Positions 7,075-15,744 of a DNA stretch of 36,364 nt are shown here, piece by piece. Below the pieces are notes generated by a model. That model made no database searches, was not told the origin of the DNA, and saw only the letters and a list, made by a program, of their open reading frames with translations. Each line of letters begins with the position of its first letter. Within the stretch, counting starts at the first letter, position 1. The stretch is taken from NCBI GenBank assembly GCA_003243255.1, contig QFQM01000025.1:1-36364 (forward strand), read 5' to 3'. The DNA is from Flavobacterium psychrophilum. Lineage in GTDB: Bacteria > Bacteroidota > Bacteroidia > Flavobacteriales > Flavobacteriaceae. Made by a program: the position numbers and the translations under genes.

Positions 7075-7494
7075 ATGAAAAGACTCCTGTTTGCTTTAAT
7101 GTCGTCATTATTGTTAATCTCATGTGCTACAGAAAAAGAAATAGCTATTGACCGTTTCAAAAATTTCCCCGAAGAGATTGACGGTTGCGCCTGTTATTTT
7201 TCGGTAAACAAAGAGGACTTCATTAAGGGTGAATATATTTATGCCGATACTTATCACGACCATGCATACATCAGCATCAATGGAAAAATGATGCAATTCA
7301 AACTAAAAAGCTATACCGATGTTGCTGAAGGCTACTGGGTAAAAATATATGAGAACGATGAGTATGAAGTTACCGTTGACAGTGAAGAGGTGTTGCAAAA
7401 AAACGACACGTGGCAACAAAAAGGGAGAATTTCACTCAAAGCAAGGAGCGGAAAAAAGATAAAAGAAACAATTTACGGCGAATGCGGATGTTAA
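7075..7494 (+). CDS. Hypothetical lipoprotein (139 aa)
   Basis: I do not recognise a named family. The signal peptide ends in a lipobox, LISC with Cys17, after MKRLLFALMSSLL. The mature part begins with charged residues and contains a Cys pair (GCACYFSVNKEDF) and a terminal CGC, so disulfides are possible in the periplasm. A start nine codons upstream (7048) would lie in the terminator and lack a signal start, so 7075 is chosen. It is followed after 25 bases by the SUI1-like gene, with which it may share a transcript. No similarity to the lipoprotein at 6244-6762 is visible. Confidence 0.75.
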   Translation: MKRLLFALMSSLLLISCATEKEIAIDRFKNFPEEIDGCACYFSVNKEDFIKGEYIYADTYHDHAYISINGKMMQFKLKSYTDVAEGYWVKIYENDEYEVTVDSEEVLQKNDTWQQKGRISLKARSGKKIKETIYGECGC

Positions 7495-7519
7495 CGCTTT
7501 TGTTTATATAATAAAAACT

Positions 7520-7870
7520 ATGGCAAAGAAATTAAGCAGTTTAGATAATCTAGGAGGTTTTGTTTTTTCTACTAATAAAGATTTTGAGTTCGAGTCAAAT
7601 GATGAACAGCAGGAAACTCTTGCTAACAATCAGCAAAAACTTGAAGCCCATCTGGACAAAAAGAACCGTGGCGGAAAAGTGGCAACCATTATAAAAGGAT
7701 TTGAAGGCAATGACGACGACCTGAAGGCTCTGGCAAAACAACTAAAAACACTTTGCGGTGTGGGCGGTGCGGCCAAAGATGGCGAAATCATAATCCAGGG
7801 GAATTTCAGGGATAAGATTATGGATTTCCTGACCAAAGAAGGTTATAAAGTAAAACGAGTTGGCGGATAA
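7520..7870 (+). CDS. eIF1/SUI1-like translation factor, YciH type (116 aa)
   Basis: Small protein with the SUI1 fold seen in eukaryotic eIF1 and bacterial YciH. The family core is KKNRGGKVATIIKGFEG (about 48-64), followed by LKALAKQLKTLCGVGGA and a C-terminal GNFRDKIMDFLTKEGY-VKRVGG. The first 40 residues are a charged N-terminal extension. Bacterial members are thought to influence initiation fidelity, but their role is not well settled. The 5' third of this gene is the source, or a sister, of the fused relic at 6852-6926. Its stop lies one base from the stop of the convergent araC gene. Confidence 0.88.
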   Translation: MAKKLSSLDNLGGFVFSTNKDFEFESNDEQQETLANNQQKLEAHLDKKNRGGKVATIIKGFEGNDDDLKALAKQLKTLCGVGGAAKDGEIIIQGNFRDKIMDFLTKEGYKVKRVGG

Positions 7871-7871
7871 G

Positions 7872-8675
7872 CTACTCTGATAAGATGTTGCGCCCGTTGG
7901 CATATTCTGACGGGCGTTGTCCTAACATTTTGTAAAAGATATTACTGAATGTCGGTAAACTGTTATAACCAACAGCTATAGCTACTTCACTCACAGGAAT
8001 TGTTTTATTCTGAAGCAATTCCACAGCCTTAAGCATCCTCGATATCGTAAAGAACTGCATAAACGACATTCCCAGATCCTTTACAAACAGACGATGCAAT
8101 GTACGGGTACTCAAACCAAATCTTTTCGCCAGATCCTCAAAAGAAATAGCATCACCAATATGCGAAGTAATATATTCGGTGATTTTTATAAGCCTTGCAT
8201 CTTTAGCCAAAGGCAGAGATAGCGACAGGTTTTTTCCTGAAACATCGGGTAATAATACTTTTAAGGCCTTAGCAACTATATAATTACGACTTCCTTTGTA
8301 TAAATCTCCATTCCAGCGTTTTGTAAACAGCAAGAGATTTAAAAGCAGGTCATCAACAGGGTATATACCCTCTTCCGAATAGAATGACAGCTCTTTTTTT
8401 TCAACCGGAAAGTAGAGATTTCTCATCATCACATCCTCAGAATTTGGGTGTATGCTATGCAACGCTCCGGGAGGAATCCACATATAATGTCTTGCGGGAA
8501 GAAAATAGGTGTTAGTATCTGTCTTTACATATACGATTCCGCCTTCTACATACAGAAACTGCGCTTTAGTATGGCTATGCTGAAGAATAAGAAGTTCTCC
8601 CATAAGATCGTGATGACAGTAAATACTATCCGCATGCTTATCTACTTCCGTAAGGTAATATCTGTTTACTGCCAT
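7872..8675 (-). CDS. AraC-family regulator with N-terminal cupin domain (267 aa)
   Basis: Transcription factor with a cupin-type sensor at about 25-95 (HSHTKAQFLYVEGG, WIPPGALHSIHP) and an AraC helix-turn-helix pair at about 165-262 (ISFEDLAKRFGLSTRTLHRLF; IPVSEVAIAVGYNSLPTFSNIF; final QRPSEYA). The arrangement resembles the YbfI/NimR group. It is divergent from the CoA-transferase gene with a 154-base gap, a common layout for a local regulator, so control of that gene is a reasonable inference. A -7 element TATATTTG is present on its strand at 8715-8722, leaving a leader of about 35 bases. Confidence 0.85.
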   Translation of the reverse strand: MAVNRYYLTEVDKHADSIYCHHDLMGELLILQHSHTKAQFLYVEGGIVYVKTDTNTYFLPARHYMWIPPGALHSIHPNSEDVMMRNLYFPVEKKELSFYSEEGIYPVDDLLLNLLLFTKRWNGDLYKGSRNYIVAKALKVLLPDVSGKNLSLSLPLAKDARLIKITEYITSHIGDAISFEDLAKRFGLSTRTLHRLFVKDLGMSFMQFFTISRMLKAVELLQNKTIPVSEVAIAVGYNSLPTFSNIFYKMLGQRPSEYANGRNILSE

Positions 8676-8714
8676 TCGTTACTGTGTCTTAAACGAATAA
8701 ATAATTGTCTTTTA

Positions 8715-8722
8715 CAAATATA
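8715..8722 (-). promoter_or_regulatory. -7 promoter element of the cupin-AraC gene
   Basis: The minus strand reads TATATTTG, exact for TAnnTTTG, 40 bases upstream of the ATG. The divergent gap also contains ATTTTGCAA (8758-8766), a word shared with the operator of the other araC gene in this window; being short and AT-rich, that may be chance. Confidence 0.5.
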
Positions 8723-8829
8723 CAGCCATTAAAACGATTTCGTAACATTGTCTTTACATTTTGCAAAAATTAAATTATATGCGAGAAATTTTCAATTATA
8801 ATTAATTTTTTCAGTAAAAATAGCTCATT

Positions 8830-10341
8830 ATGGAAATAGAAAGAATAAAATTTGAAGACTATAAAAACCGAATCATTTCAGCCAGTGAAGCGGCAAGCCT
8901 ATTCAGGGATGGAATGACTGTAGGTTCCAGTGGATTTACAAAGGCAGGCGATAGTAAAGCTGTACTTCCGGCCTTTGCAGCACGGGCAGCTCATGAAGAT
9001 ATAGCGATTACATTAATCACAGGAGCTTCATTAGGACACACTACTGATAGCGACCTTGCCGAAGCCAATGCTCTTTATAAAAGAATGCCTTTTCAGGTTG
9101 ATCCTGTACTCAGAAAAAAAATAAACGATGGATCGGTTTTTTTTATCGATCAGCACCTGAGTGAAACTGCAGAATTACTCAACAACAAACATCTTCCTTT
9201 AATGGATCTGGCAATTATTGAAGCTTCATCCATAGACGAAAACGGAAACATTATACCTACCACATCAATTGGAAACTCGGCTACATTCGCTAAATTAGCC
9301 AATAAAGTAATTATTGAAATAAATACATCTATTTCAATTGATTTTAAAGGAATACATGATATTATTATTCCTTCAAATTACCCTGAGAGAGAAATCATCC
9401 CTATTACAAAACCGGACTCAAGAATCGGCAAAGGATATATTACTGTAGATCCAAAAAAAGTTGCAGGAATCGTTTTTACCGAACTCCCGGACAGCCCTGC
9501 TCAGGTTACCGAAATTGATGATAAAACTGCAGCTATAGCAAGTCATCTTATACACTTTTTTGAAAACGAAGTTACATCAGGACGTCTGACCAACTCACTG
9601 TTGCCTTTGCAGGCGGGTATTGGAAAAATCGCCAATGCTGTACTTTCAGGCTTCTCAAAGGGCAATTTTAAAAATCTTACCATGTATTCTGAAGTATTAC
9701 AGGACAGTACTTTTGAACTTATAGATTCCGGAAAGATGAATTTCGCATCCGCTTCTTCGATAACCGTATCTAAACCCTGTTATGATCACCTGATGCAAAA
9801 CTTCGGGAAGTATCAAGACAAAATCATACTGCGCCCTCAAAATATCAGCAACTCACCGGAGGTAATTCGCAGACTCGGAATTATAGCCATTAATACAGCC
9901 ATAGAATTTGATATTTACGGTAATGTAAATTCAACACACATTAGCGGTTCTAAAATGATGAACGGCATAGGTGGCTCAGGTGATTTTGCCAGAAATGCCT
10001 ACCTGAGCATATTCGTTACACCATCAGTTTCAAAAGAAAACAACATATCCCACGTTCTGCCAATGGTTTCACATGTTGATCATACTGAACATGACGTTGA
10101 TATACTGGTTACAGAAAACGGACTTGCCGACTTGCGAGGCCTTGCTCCGCGAGAAAGAGCGGTTCAGATAATAAGCAACTGTGTACATCCTGATTATAAA
10201 GAAGCTCTTTTAAGTTATTATGAAAGAGCATGCCTTAGAGGAGGCCATACCCCACACTTACTTGAAGAAGCTTTTCAGTGGCATATCAGCCATTTGAATA
10301 GCGGATCCATGAAAAATATAGCCCCCGTGGAATATCCGTAA
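8830..10341 (+). CDS. Acetyl-CoA hydrolase/CoA-transferase family protein, succinate CoA-transferase-like (503 aa)
   Basis: Class I CoA-transferase that moves CoA between short acyl acids, most likely acetate and succinate, through a glutamyl-CoA intermediate. The probable catalytic Glu is E288 in LTMYSEVLQDS, and the oxyanion/CoA-binding loop is GIGGSGDF (379-386). Length and layout fit the Cat1/Ach1 group (about 500 residues). The enzyme would be cytosolic, in acetate or propionate handling and overflow metabolism. It is transcribed away from the cupin-AraC gene, the likely regulator, and closed by an intrinsic terminator. Hydrolase versus transferase activity cannot be separated by eye. 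Confidence 0.88.
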   Translation: MEIERIKFEDYKNRIISASEAASLFRDGMTVGSSGFTKAGDSKAVLPAFAARAAHEDIAITLITGASLGHTTDSDLAEANALYKRMPFQVDPVLRKKINDGSVFFIDQHLSETAELLNNKHLPLMDLAIIEASSIDENGNIIPTTSIGNSATFAKLANKVIIEINTSISIDFKGIHDIIIPSNYPEREIIPITKPDSRIGKGYITVDPKKVAGIVFTELPDSPAQVTEIDDKTAAIASHLIHFFENEVTSGRLTNSLLPLQAGIGKIANAVLSGFSKGNFKNLTMYSEVLQDSTFELIDSGKMNFASASSITVSKPCYDHLMQNFGKYQDKIILRPQNISNSPEVIRRLGIIAINTAIEFDIYGNVNSTHISGSKMMNGIGGSGDFARNAYLSIFVTPSVSKENNISHVLPMVSHVDHTEHDVDILVTENGLADLRGLAPRERAVQIISNCVHPDYKEALLSYYERACLRGGHTPHLLEEAFQWHISHLNSGSMKNIAPVEYP

Positions 10342-10361
10342 ATTCCCATTTGTATTGTTGT

Positions 10362-10399
10362 AAAAATCCCTGAACCAATAAACGGTTTAGGGATTTTTT
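10362..10399 (+). terminator. Intrinsic terminator of the CoA-transferase gene
   Basis: AAAATCCCTGAACC pairs with GGTTTAGGGATTTT, with one G-T wobble, around a loop of seven bases, and is followed by a run of T. Confidence 0.8.
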
Positions 10400-10463
10400 A
10401 TGACTACAAAAGTTTTGAGGCGACTAATTCTATTATTACCTTTATCCCTTAAAGCTTTAACAA

Positions 10464-11309
10464 ATGACAAAACTCAAAATAGCCGGAGTTCCAGAACATT
10501 TTAATCTTCCCTGGCATTTATCGATTGAAAATGGTGATTTTTCAGAAAAGGATATCAATTTACAATGGACAGATGTACCTGAAGGAACCGGTAAGCTTTG
10601 CCAAATGTTGCGTGATGGCAGTACTGATATTGCTGTTATCCTTACTGAAGGCATTATAAAGGATATTGCTGCCGGCAATGAGAGCAAAATTGTTCAGGTA
10701 TATGTTGACTCGCCATTAGTATGGGGGATACATGTAGCTGCGGGTTCGGAATATGAAAAGCTTTCAGATATTGAACATGGAAAAGTTGCTATCAGCCGTT
10801 TTGGATCAGGGTCGCATTTAATGGCCATTGTTAACGCTAAAAACGAAGGCTGGGATACAAAAAGTCTGCAATATGAAATTATAAATACGCTTGATGGTGC
10901 TATTGAAGGGCTTACTGAAGGCCGTGCCGACTATTTTATGTGGGAACGTTTTATGACTAAACCCATAGTTGACAAAGGTATCTTCAGGAGAATTGGCGAC
11001 TGCCCTACTCCATGGCCGTGTTTCGTTATTGCTGTACGCAATGAAGTTTTACAAAATAACCCTGAAGCTATTTTAAAACTGCTTGAGGTTATTAATACTA
11101 AAACAAGAGGCTTTAAAGAAATTCCCGATATTGATATAATCCTTGCTGAGAGTTACCATCAAAAAATTGAAGACATCAGGGAATGGTTAAAAATAACGGA
11201 ATGGTCCCAAAAGAAACTCAATAAAAACACGTTTGATAAAGTACAAAACCAACTTTTTGAACTTGACATCATCACTAACAAAATTGCATTTGAAACTGCA
11301 GCACAATAA
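10464..11309 (+). CDS. Substrate-binding-like protein without signal peptide (281 aa)
   Basis: The fold looks like a type 2 periplasmic binding protein of the NMT1/THI5-like or SsuA-like group: KIAGVPEHFNLPW at the start, DGSTDIAVILTEGIIKD, ISRFGSGSHLMAIVNAKNEGWD in the second domain, and LTEGRADYFMWERFM. Unusually, there is no signal peptide or lipobox: the first strand of the fold starts at residue 3. It therefore should be cytosolic, not part of a classical ABC importer, and no permease or ATPase gene lies nearby. It may bind or convert a small heteroaromatic or pyrimidine-like ligand; this is inference. A near -7 element TTACCTTTA is present about 30 bases upstream. The membrane transglutaminase-like gene follows after 24 bases. 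Confidence 0.75.
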   Translation: MTKLKIAGVPEHFNLPWHLSIENGDFSEKDINLQWTDVPEGTGKLCQMLRDGSTDIAVILTEGIIKDIAAGNESKIVQVYVDSPLVWGIHVAAGSEYEKLSDIEHGKVAISRFGSGSHLMAIVNAKNEGWDTKSLQYEIINTLDGAIEGLTEGRADYFMWERFMTKPIVDKGIFRRIGDCPTPWPCFVIAVRNEVLQNNPEAILKLLEVINTKTRGFKEIPDIDIILAESYHQKIEDIREWLKITEWSQKKLNKNTFDKVQNQLFELDIITNKIAFETAAQ

Positions 11310-11333
11310 AGCATAAGTGTTTTATTTACCTAA

Positions 11334-12266
11334 ATGATAAAACTGGATTCTGCCAAGATAAAAGAGATAAAATCAAAGCTCCAAATCAGGGAGCCCTGGG
11401 CATCTATTATCATTTTTGTACTAAACGTTCTTATTGCAATACCACTGTTTATCATAATTCACCAAAATCTAAGAGATCCAGAATGGCCCGTACATATTGA
11501 CAGGATATTAATCGGTATCACATTATTGGTAAGCATTCAGCTTGTGCTTAGGTTAATGAAGAATATACTAATTATCTGTATCTTCTTTTATCTTATAGCC
11601 TTAGTATATGGGTCATTATTTGGAAATTATGGATTTAATGCCGTTTTTGAAGATTACAGATCAATGGTTTACACAATGGCAGATGATGCTAACCCTCAGG
11701 ATATTATAATATCCAAGCTATTACCTTTTCCTAATAAATCAAAAATTATCGATGCCGTTGATTTCGATAATCCTGCAGTGAGAAATTTTGCTTTGATGGC
11801 AACGACAAAGTATTTCAGGGATGTAAAAGGATACAGAAAACAGAGACGCATGATACAATGTTTTGCTGTATTTAAAGAAATCAGGAACAAATGGAATTAT
11901 GTAGACGACCCAAAAGGTCAGGAATACATTGCTTCAGCATCAGAATCGCTGCAACATTTCTCAGGCGATTGTGATGACCATGCAATTCTTATGTCAGCAG
12001 CGATAAGGGCTATCGGTGGTACACCACGAATAATCCATACAGGAGGACATCTCTATCCTGAAATGCTGATTGGCAGTAAAGCAAATCTTGAAACCGCCAA
12101 CTATCTCATAAAGGAAGTTTTATTTGTTGAGGAAAGCAGAGGAAAGGAAATCCATTACCATGTAGATGAACGTGGTCAGATTTGGTTAAACCTTGACTAC
12201 ACAGCTACTTATCCCGGAGGACGTTTTATGAGTGAAGAGATTTTAGGTGCTCTTACATTCAACTAA
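11334..12266 (+). CDS. Membrane-anchored transglutaminase-like protein (310 aa)
   Basis: Protein with about three N-terminal membrane segments (around 21-43, 58-77 and 79-99) followed by a transglutaminase-like papain-fold domain. The catalytic Cys is in SGDCDDHAILMSAAIRAIG, the His in HTGGHLYPEML and the Asp in WLNLDYTATYPGG, so the triad appears intact. Such domains in bacteria usually act as proteases or amidases rather than crosslinkers. Topology suggests the domain sits at one membrane face; which side is not clear. It starts 24 bases after the binding-protein gene and may be cotranscribed with it. Its stop lies one base from the stop of the convergent ung gene. Confidence 0.78.
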   Translation: MIKLDSAKIKEIKSKLQIREPWASIIIFVLNVLIAIPLFIIIHQNLRDPEWPVHIDRILIGITLLVSIQLVLRLMKNILIICIFFYLIALVYGSLFGNYGFNAVFEDYRSMVYTMADDANPQDIIISKLLPFPNKSKIIDAVDFDNPAVRNFALMATTKYFRDVKGYRKQRRMIQCFAVFKEIRNKWNYVDDPKGQEYIASASESLQHFSGDCDDHAILMSAAIRAIGGTPRIIHTGGHLYPEMLIGSKANLETANYLIKEVLFVEESRGKEIHYHVDERGQIWLNLDYTATYPGGRFMSEEILGALTFN

Positions 12267-12267
12267 T

Positions 12268-12933
12268 CTACCAGTCAATTTGTTTTTTACCTTTTTCTGC
12301 AAGAAAAGCATTAGCCCTGCTAAAGTGTTTGTTTCCAAACCAATGTCCTTTATTAGCACTCAAAGGCGAAGGGTGTCCGGTTTCCAGCACCAAATGTTTT
12401 TGTTTATCAACACTTGAGCCTTTTTTCTTTGCAAAACCACCCCAAAGCATAAATACAACATCTTTCTTTTGTGCAGATATTTTTTGGATTACAGCATCTG
12501 TAAAAGCTTCCCAACCTTTGCCCTGGTGGCTATTAGCTTCGCCCTGACGAACCGTTAATACAGCGTTTAGCAACAGAACCCCCTGATCTGCCCAGCGTTC
12601 AAGATTGCCGGTTGAAGGAAATGGTTTCCCCAGGTCAGTCTGGATTTCCCTGAAGATATTTTGCAGTGAAGGAGGAAAAGGAATACCATCACTAACGGAA
12701 AAACATAAACCATTAGCCTGCCCGGGACCATGATAAGGATCCTGTCCGATAATTACAACTTCTACTTTATCAAAGGGACAGTGATCAAAGGCTGAAAATA
12801 TCTTTTTCCCCGGAGGATAACAGGTAGCATGAGAATATTCGCTTTTGACAAAATCAATTAAATTACTGAAGTATGGTTTATCAAATTCATCTTTCAAAAT
12901 TTCACCCCACGAAGATTCAATATTTACCTGCAT
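12268..12933 (-). CDS. ung: Uracil-DNA glycosylase, family 1 (221 aa)
   Basis: Base-excision repair enzyme that removes uracil from DNA. All family 1 signatures are present: the water-activating motif GQDPYHG (63-69, catalytic Asp65), LLNAVLTVR (121-129), FMLWG (161-165) and the minor-groove loop GHPSPLS (186-192). The length is typical. It is monocistronic, with its own promoter (TTG, 23-base spacer, TATATTTG) divergent from the MutS2-type gene, so two DNA-repair-related genes share one intergenic region. Confidence 0.97.
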   Translation of the reverse strand: MQVNIESSWGEILKDEFDKPYFSNLIDFVKSEYSHATCYPPGKKIFSAFDHCPFDKVEVVIIGQDPYHGPGQANGLCFSVSDGIPFPPSLQNIFREIQTDLGKPFPSTGNLERWADQGVLLLNAVLTVRQGEANSHQGKGWEAFTDAVIQKISAQKKDVVFMLWGGFAKKKGSSVDKQKHLVLETGHPSPLSANKGHWFGNKHFSRANAFLAEKGKKQIDW

Positions 12934-12950
12934 ATACTATTATTTTTCCG

Positions 12951-12984
12951 CAAATATAAACAATGCTTTTCAAGCTACTCACAA
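12951..12984 (-). promoter_or_regulatory. Promoter of ung (TTG-N23-TATATTTG)
   Basis: On the minus strand a -33 TTG (CAA at 12982-12984) is followed by a 23-base spacer and TATATTTG (12951-12958), giving a full Bacteroidetes-type promoter. The leader is about 15 bases. Confidence 0.65.
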
Positions 12985-13033
12985 GACAATATTAAACTTT
13001 ACAGCCGTATATACAACCCTGCCAAATATGTAG

Positions 13034-13041
13034 TATTTTTG
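13034..13041 (+). promoter_or_regulatory. -7 promoter element of the mutS2-like gene
   Basis: TATTTTTG matches TAnnTTTG and lies 23 bases before the ATG at 13065. No TTG is found at the -33 position. Confidence 0.5.
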
Positions 13042-13064
13042 TATAAAATACGCCTATATCTATA

Positions 13065-15236
13065 ATGATCAGCATAAACGAAAAAACTTTAAAAGACTTA
13101 GAATTCTACACTGTATTAGAAGCTGTTGCTTCCGGCTGTACCACAGAGCCCGGACATGAGAAGGCCTTAACCATTTCTCCTTTTAAAAATAAAGAGGAAT
13201 TAATGGATTCGCTTCTTGAGACATCTGAATATGTTTCCTCTTTCGATAATAATAACGCATTGCCAAATCATGGCTTTGAACCGATAACTAATGAAGTTAA
13301 ATTCCTGGCTATAGAAGACAGTTATCTTGAAGCACCGACATTCAGGAAAATTGCTGTGGTTTCTGAAACTGTAAATACGCTTATAAAGTTCCTTGAAAAA
13401 TTTGACGACTATTACCCTACTCTTAACAAAAGAGCTTTAAGCATTGAATACACTAAGGATATCCTTAAAAACATTGATAAGGTAGTTGATAAATACGGAG
13501 AAGTAAAAGACGATGCCTCACCTGAATTACAGAACATCCGCAGGGAAATAAATCAGGTAAAGACAAAAATCAACCAAAGTTTTGCCTCTGCCCTAACACA
13601 ATACAACAGCCAGGGATATCTGGATGACATCAAAGAAAGTGTAGTTGAGAACCGAAGGGTTCTCGCTGTACTTGCTATGTATCGACGTAAAGTAAAAGGC
13701 TCAATTTTGGGAAGCTCTAAAACCGGGAGCATTGCTTATATAGAACCTGAGGCAACCCTGAAATATTCCCGCGAACTCAATAATTTTGAGTACGAGGAAA
13801 AAGAAGAAATAAAGCGGATACTATTGCAGTTAAGTAATACAATTCGTCCATTTGTTCCATTATTATTTGAATATCAGGAATTCCTGACTGATATCGACGT
13901 AATTTCAGGAAAAGCAAAATATGCACGAAGGATTAATGCATTGCTACCAAACATTACAGAAGAAAAACGACTGTATTTCAGAGATGCTTTCCATCCTATC
14001 TTATATTCCAACAATAAACGCAAAGGTGAAGTTACTTATCCGCAAACAATCGAGCTTACTGATGAGAACAGAATTATTGTTATATCCGGGCCAAATGCAG
14101 GAGGTAAAAGTATTACACTAAAAACAATAGGATTATTACAGCTGATGCTTCAGTGCGGATTGCTGATTCCTGTTCATGAGCGAAGTGAAACTTTTTTGTT
14201 TGACAGGATATTGACCGACATTGGAGACAATCAATCTATTGAAAATCATTTAAGTACTTACAGCTACCGCCTTAAGAACATGAACTACTTCTTAAAGAAA
14301 TGTAACGATAAAAGTTTATTTCTTATTGATGAATTTGGTACAGGTTCAGATCCCTAACTGGGTGGTGCATTAGCCGAAGTATTTCTTGAAGAATTTTATC
14401 ATCGGGAGGCATTTGGCATTATAACCACACATTACACCAATCTTAAGATGCTTGCTAATGAGCTGCCATTTGCCACCAACGCTAACATGCTCTTCGATGA
14501 AAAATCACTTGAGCCAATGTACAAGCTAATACTGGGACAAGCCGGTAGTTCATTCACGTTTGAAGTTGCACAAAAAAATGGTATTCCTTACGGATTAATC
14601 AACCGTGCAAAGAAAAAAATTGAAGGAAGCAAAGTGCGTTTTGACAAAACTATTGCAACACTTCAAAAAGAACGATCAAAACTGGAAAAAACTTCTCAAA
14701 TATTAAAAGAAGAAGAAACCAAGGCTCGCGAAGAAGGTAAAAAGATGGAAAACATCAATACCAAGATTCAGCAAAAGCTTGAAAGTTACCAGGAACTTTT
14801 TGATGCAAATCAACGCCTTATCTACATGGGGCAAAAGCTTGACGATATTAGCGAAAAATATTTCAATACCAAAAACAAGAAAGAGCTGATTGGCGAATTC
14901 CTGAAAATGGTGGAGATTGAAAACTCTAAACGTAAAAAAGCTACTCCTAAAGAAAAAAAACAAAAAGAAATTGTACAGAAGCAAATTATTGCTGAAGTAA
15001 CGGAAAAAGTTGAAGAAATCCGAAAGGAGAAAAAAGAAAAGAAAATAAAAGCTTTGAAAACTGAAGCTGAGAAACCCAAAATTGCTTTAAAAGTTGGAGA
15101 CAGAGTTAGAATGATAGACGGAAAAGCAGTGGGAACCCTTGATGCTATCGAAAAGAAGAAAGCAACCGTAAATTATGGGCTTTTCACCTCTAAAGTAGAT
15201 TTAGAATCTCTTGAGTTTGTAGAAAGGAAAAAATAA
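13065..15236 (+). pseudogene. MutS2-type DNA-binding ATPase interrupted by an in-frame TAA (723 codons)
   Basis: Reading through one stop gives a full MutS2-family protein. Codons 1-330 carry the helical core and clamp (including RREINQVKTKINQ); the ATPase has Walker A SGPNAGGKSI (341-350), then Walker B SLFLIDEFGTGSDP (417-430). Codon 431 is TAA (14355-14357), where relatives have Glu. The same frame then continues LGGALAEVFLEEF, the ITTHYTNLK switch, a long lysine/glutamate coiled coil and a C-terminal KOW-like segment (VGDRVRMIDGKAVG). The family role is on branched or recombining DNA, or on collided ribosomes, depending on the member. No C-terminal Smr nuclease domain is seen. As read, the first product (430 aa) ends inside the ATPase, and an ATG at 14448 could start a 262-residue remainder. 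The rest is undamaged, so the change is recent or a sequencing error. Confidence 0.85.
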
Positions 15237-15243
15237 AACTGAC

Positions 15244-15657
15244 ATGGATAATTTTCCTAAAGATAAAAAGATAATATTATTTGATGGTGTTTGTAACCTA
15301 TGCGACAACACCGTTCAGTTTATTATTAAACATGACAAAAATGATATTTTTCGATTTGTTGCATTGCAGTCTGATCTCGGTCAGAAAATTGTAAACTATA
15401 TAGGACTTGACACCTCTAAGATGGATTCGATAATCCTGTATGAACCAGGTCAGGCCTATTATTATAAATCTCAGGCTGCCCTAAAAATCGCTAAAGAACT
15501 CAGTGGTATATATTCCTGGTTAAGTATTTTCAAAATATTACCAAGCGGATTGTCTGATAAAGTTTATGATTACATTGCAAAGAACAGATATAAATGGTAT
15601 GGGAAAAAAGACGAATGCATGTTACCAACTCCCGAGATGAAAGCTAAGTTTTTATAA
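15244..15657 (+). CDS. DCC-family thiol-disulfide oxidoreductase-like protein (DUF393), 137 aa
   Basis: Belongs to the DCC (YuxK/DUF393) family, named for its conserved D-x-x-C-x-x-C. Here it is FDGVCNLC with Asp14, Cys17 and Cys20. The family has a thioredoxin-like fold and presumed redox activity, but the partner is unknown. The second signature region, YYKSQAALKIAKELSG and later KNRYKWYGKKDEC, is intact. It starts seven bases after the MutS2-type frame ends and is probably cotranscribed with it; if the upstream stop is real, polarity could reduce its expression. A strong bidirectional terminator follows. Confidence 0.9.
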   Translation: MDNFPKDKKIILFDGVCNLCDNTVQFIIKHDKNDIFRFVALQSDLGQKIVNYIGLDTSKMDSIILYEPGQAYYYKSQAALKIAKELSGIYSWLSIFKILPSGLSDKVYDYIAKNRYKWYGKKDECMLPTPEMKAKFL

Positions 15658-15694
15658 CTCTTGACAAAATAAATTAGACATAATATTAAAATAA

Positions 15695-15723
15695 AAAAAG
15701 TCCTTGCATTGCAAGGACTTTTT
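15695..15723. terminator. Bidirectional intrinsic terminator
   Basis: AAAAAGTCCTTGC (15695-15707) and GCAAGGACTTTTT (15711-15723) form a perfect 13-base stem with a three-base loop. A residues on the left and T residues on the right let it end both the DCC gene and the convergent type IX secreted protein gene. Confidence 0.9.
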
Positions 15724-15744
15724 AATTTATAGAAAACTAATTAA

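Noticed and set aside
14703..14984. Minus-strand open frame (93 codons, Phe-rich) opposite the MutS2 coiled coil, and a second one at 14822-15079
   Set aside because: They are antisense shadows of the lysine/glutamate-rich coiled coil; the Phe/Ser composition follows from the complement of AAA/GAA codons.
15660..15744. A non-coding RNA ending in the strong hairpin at 15695-15723
   Set aside because: The hairpin is a symmetric bidirectional terminator between convergent genes and there is no promoter in the gap.
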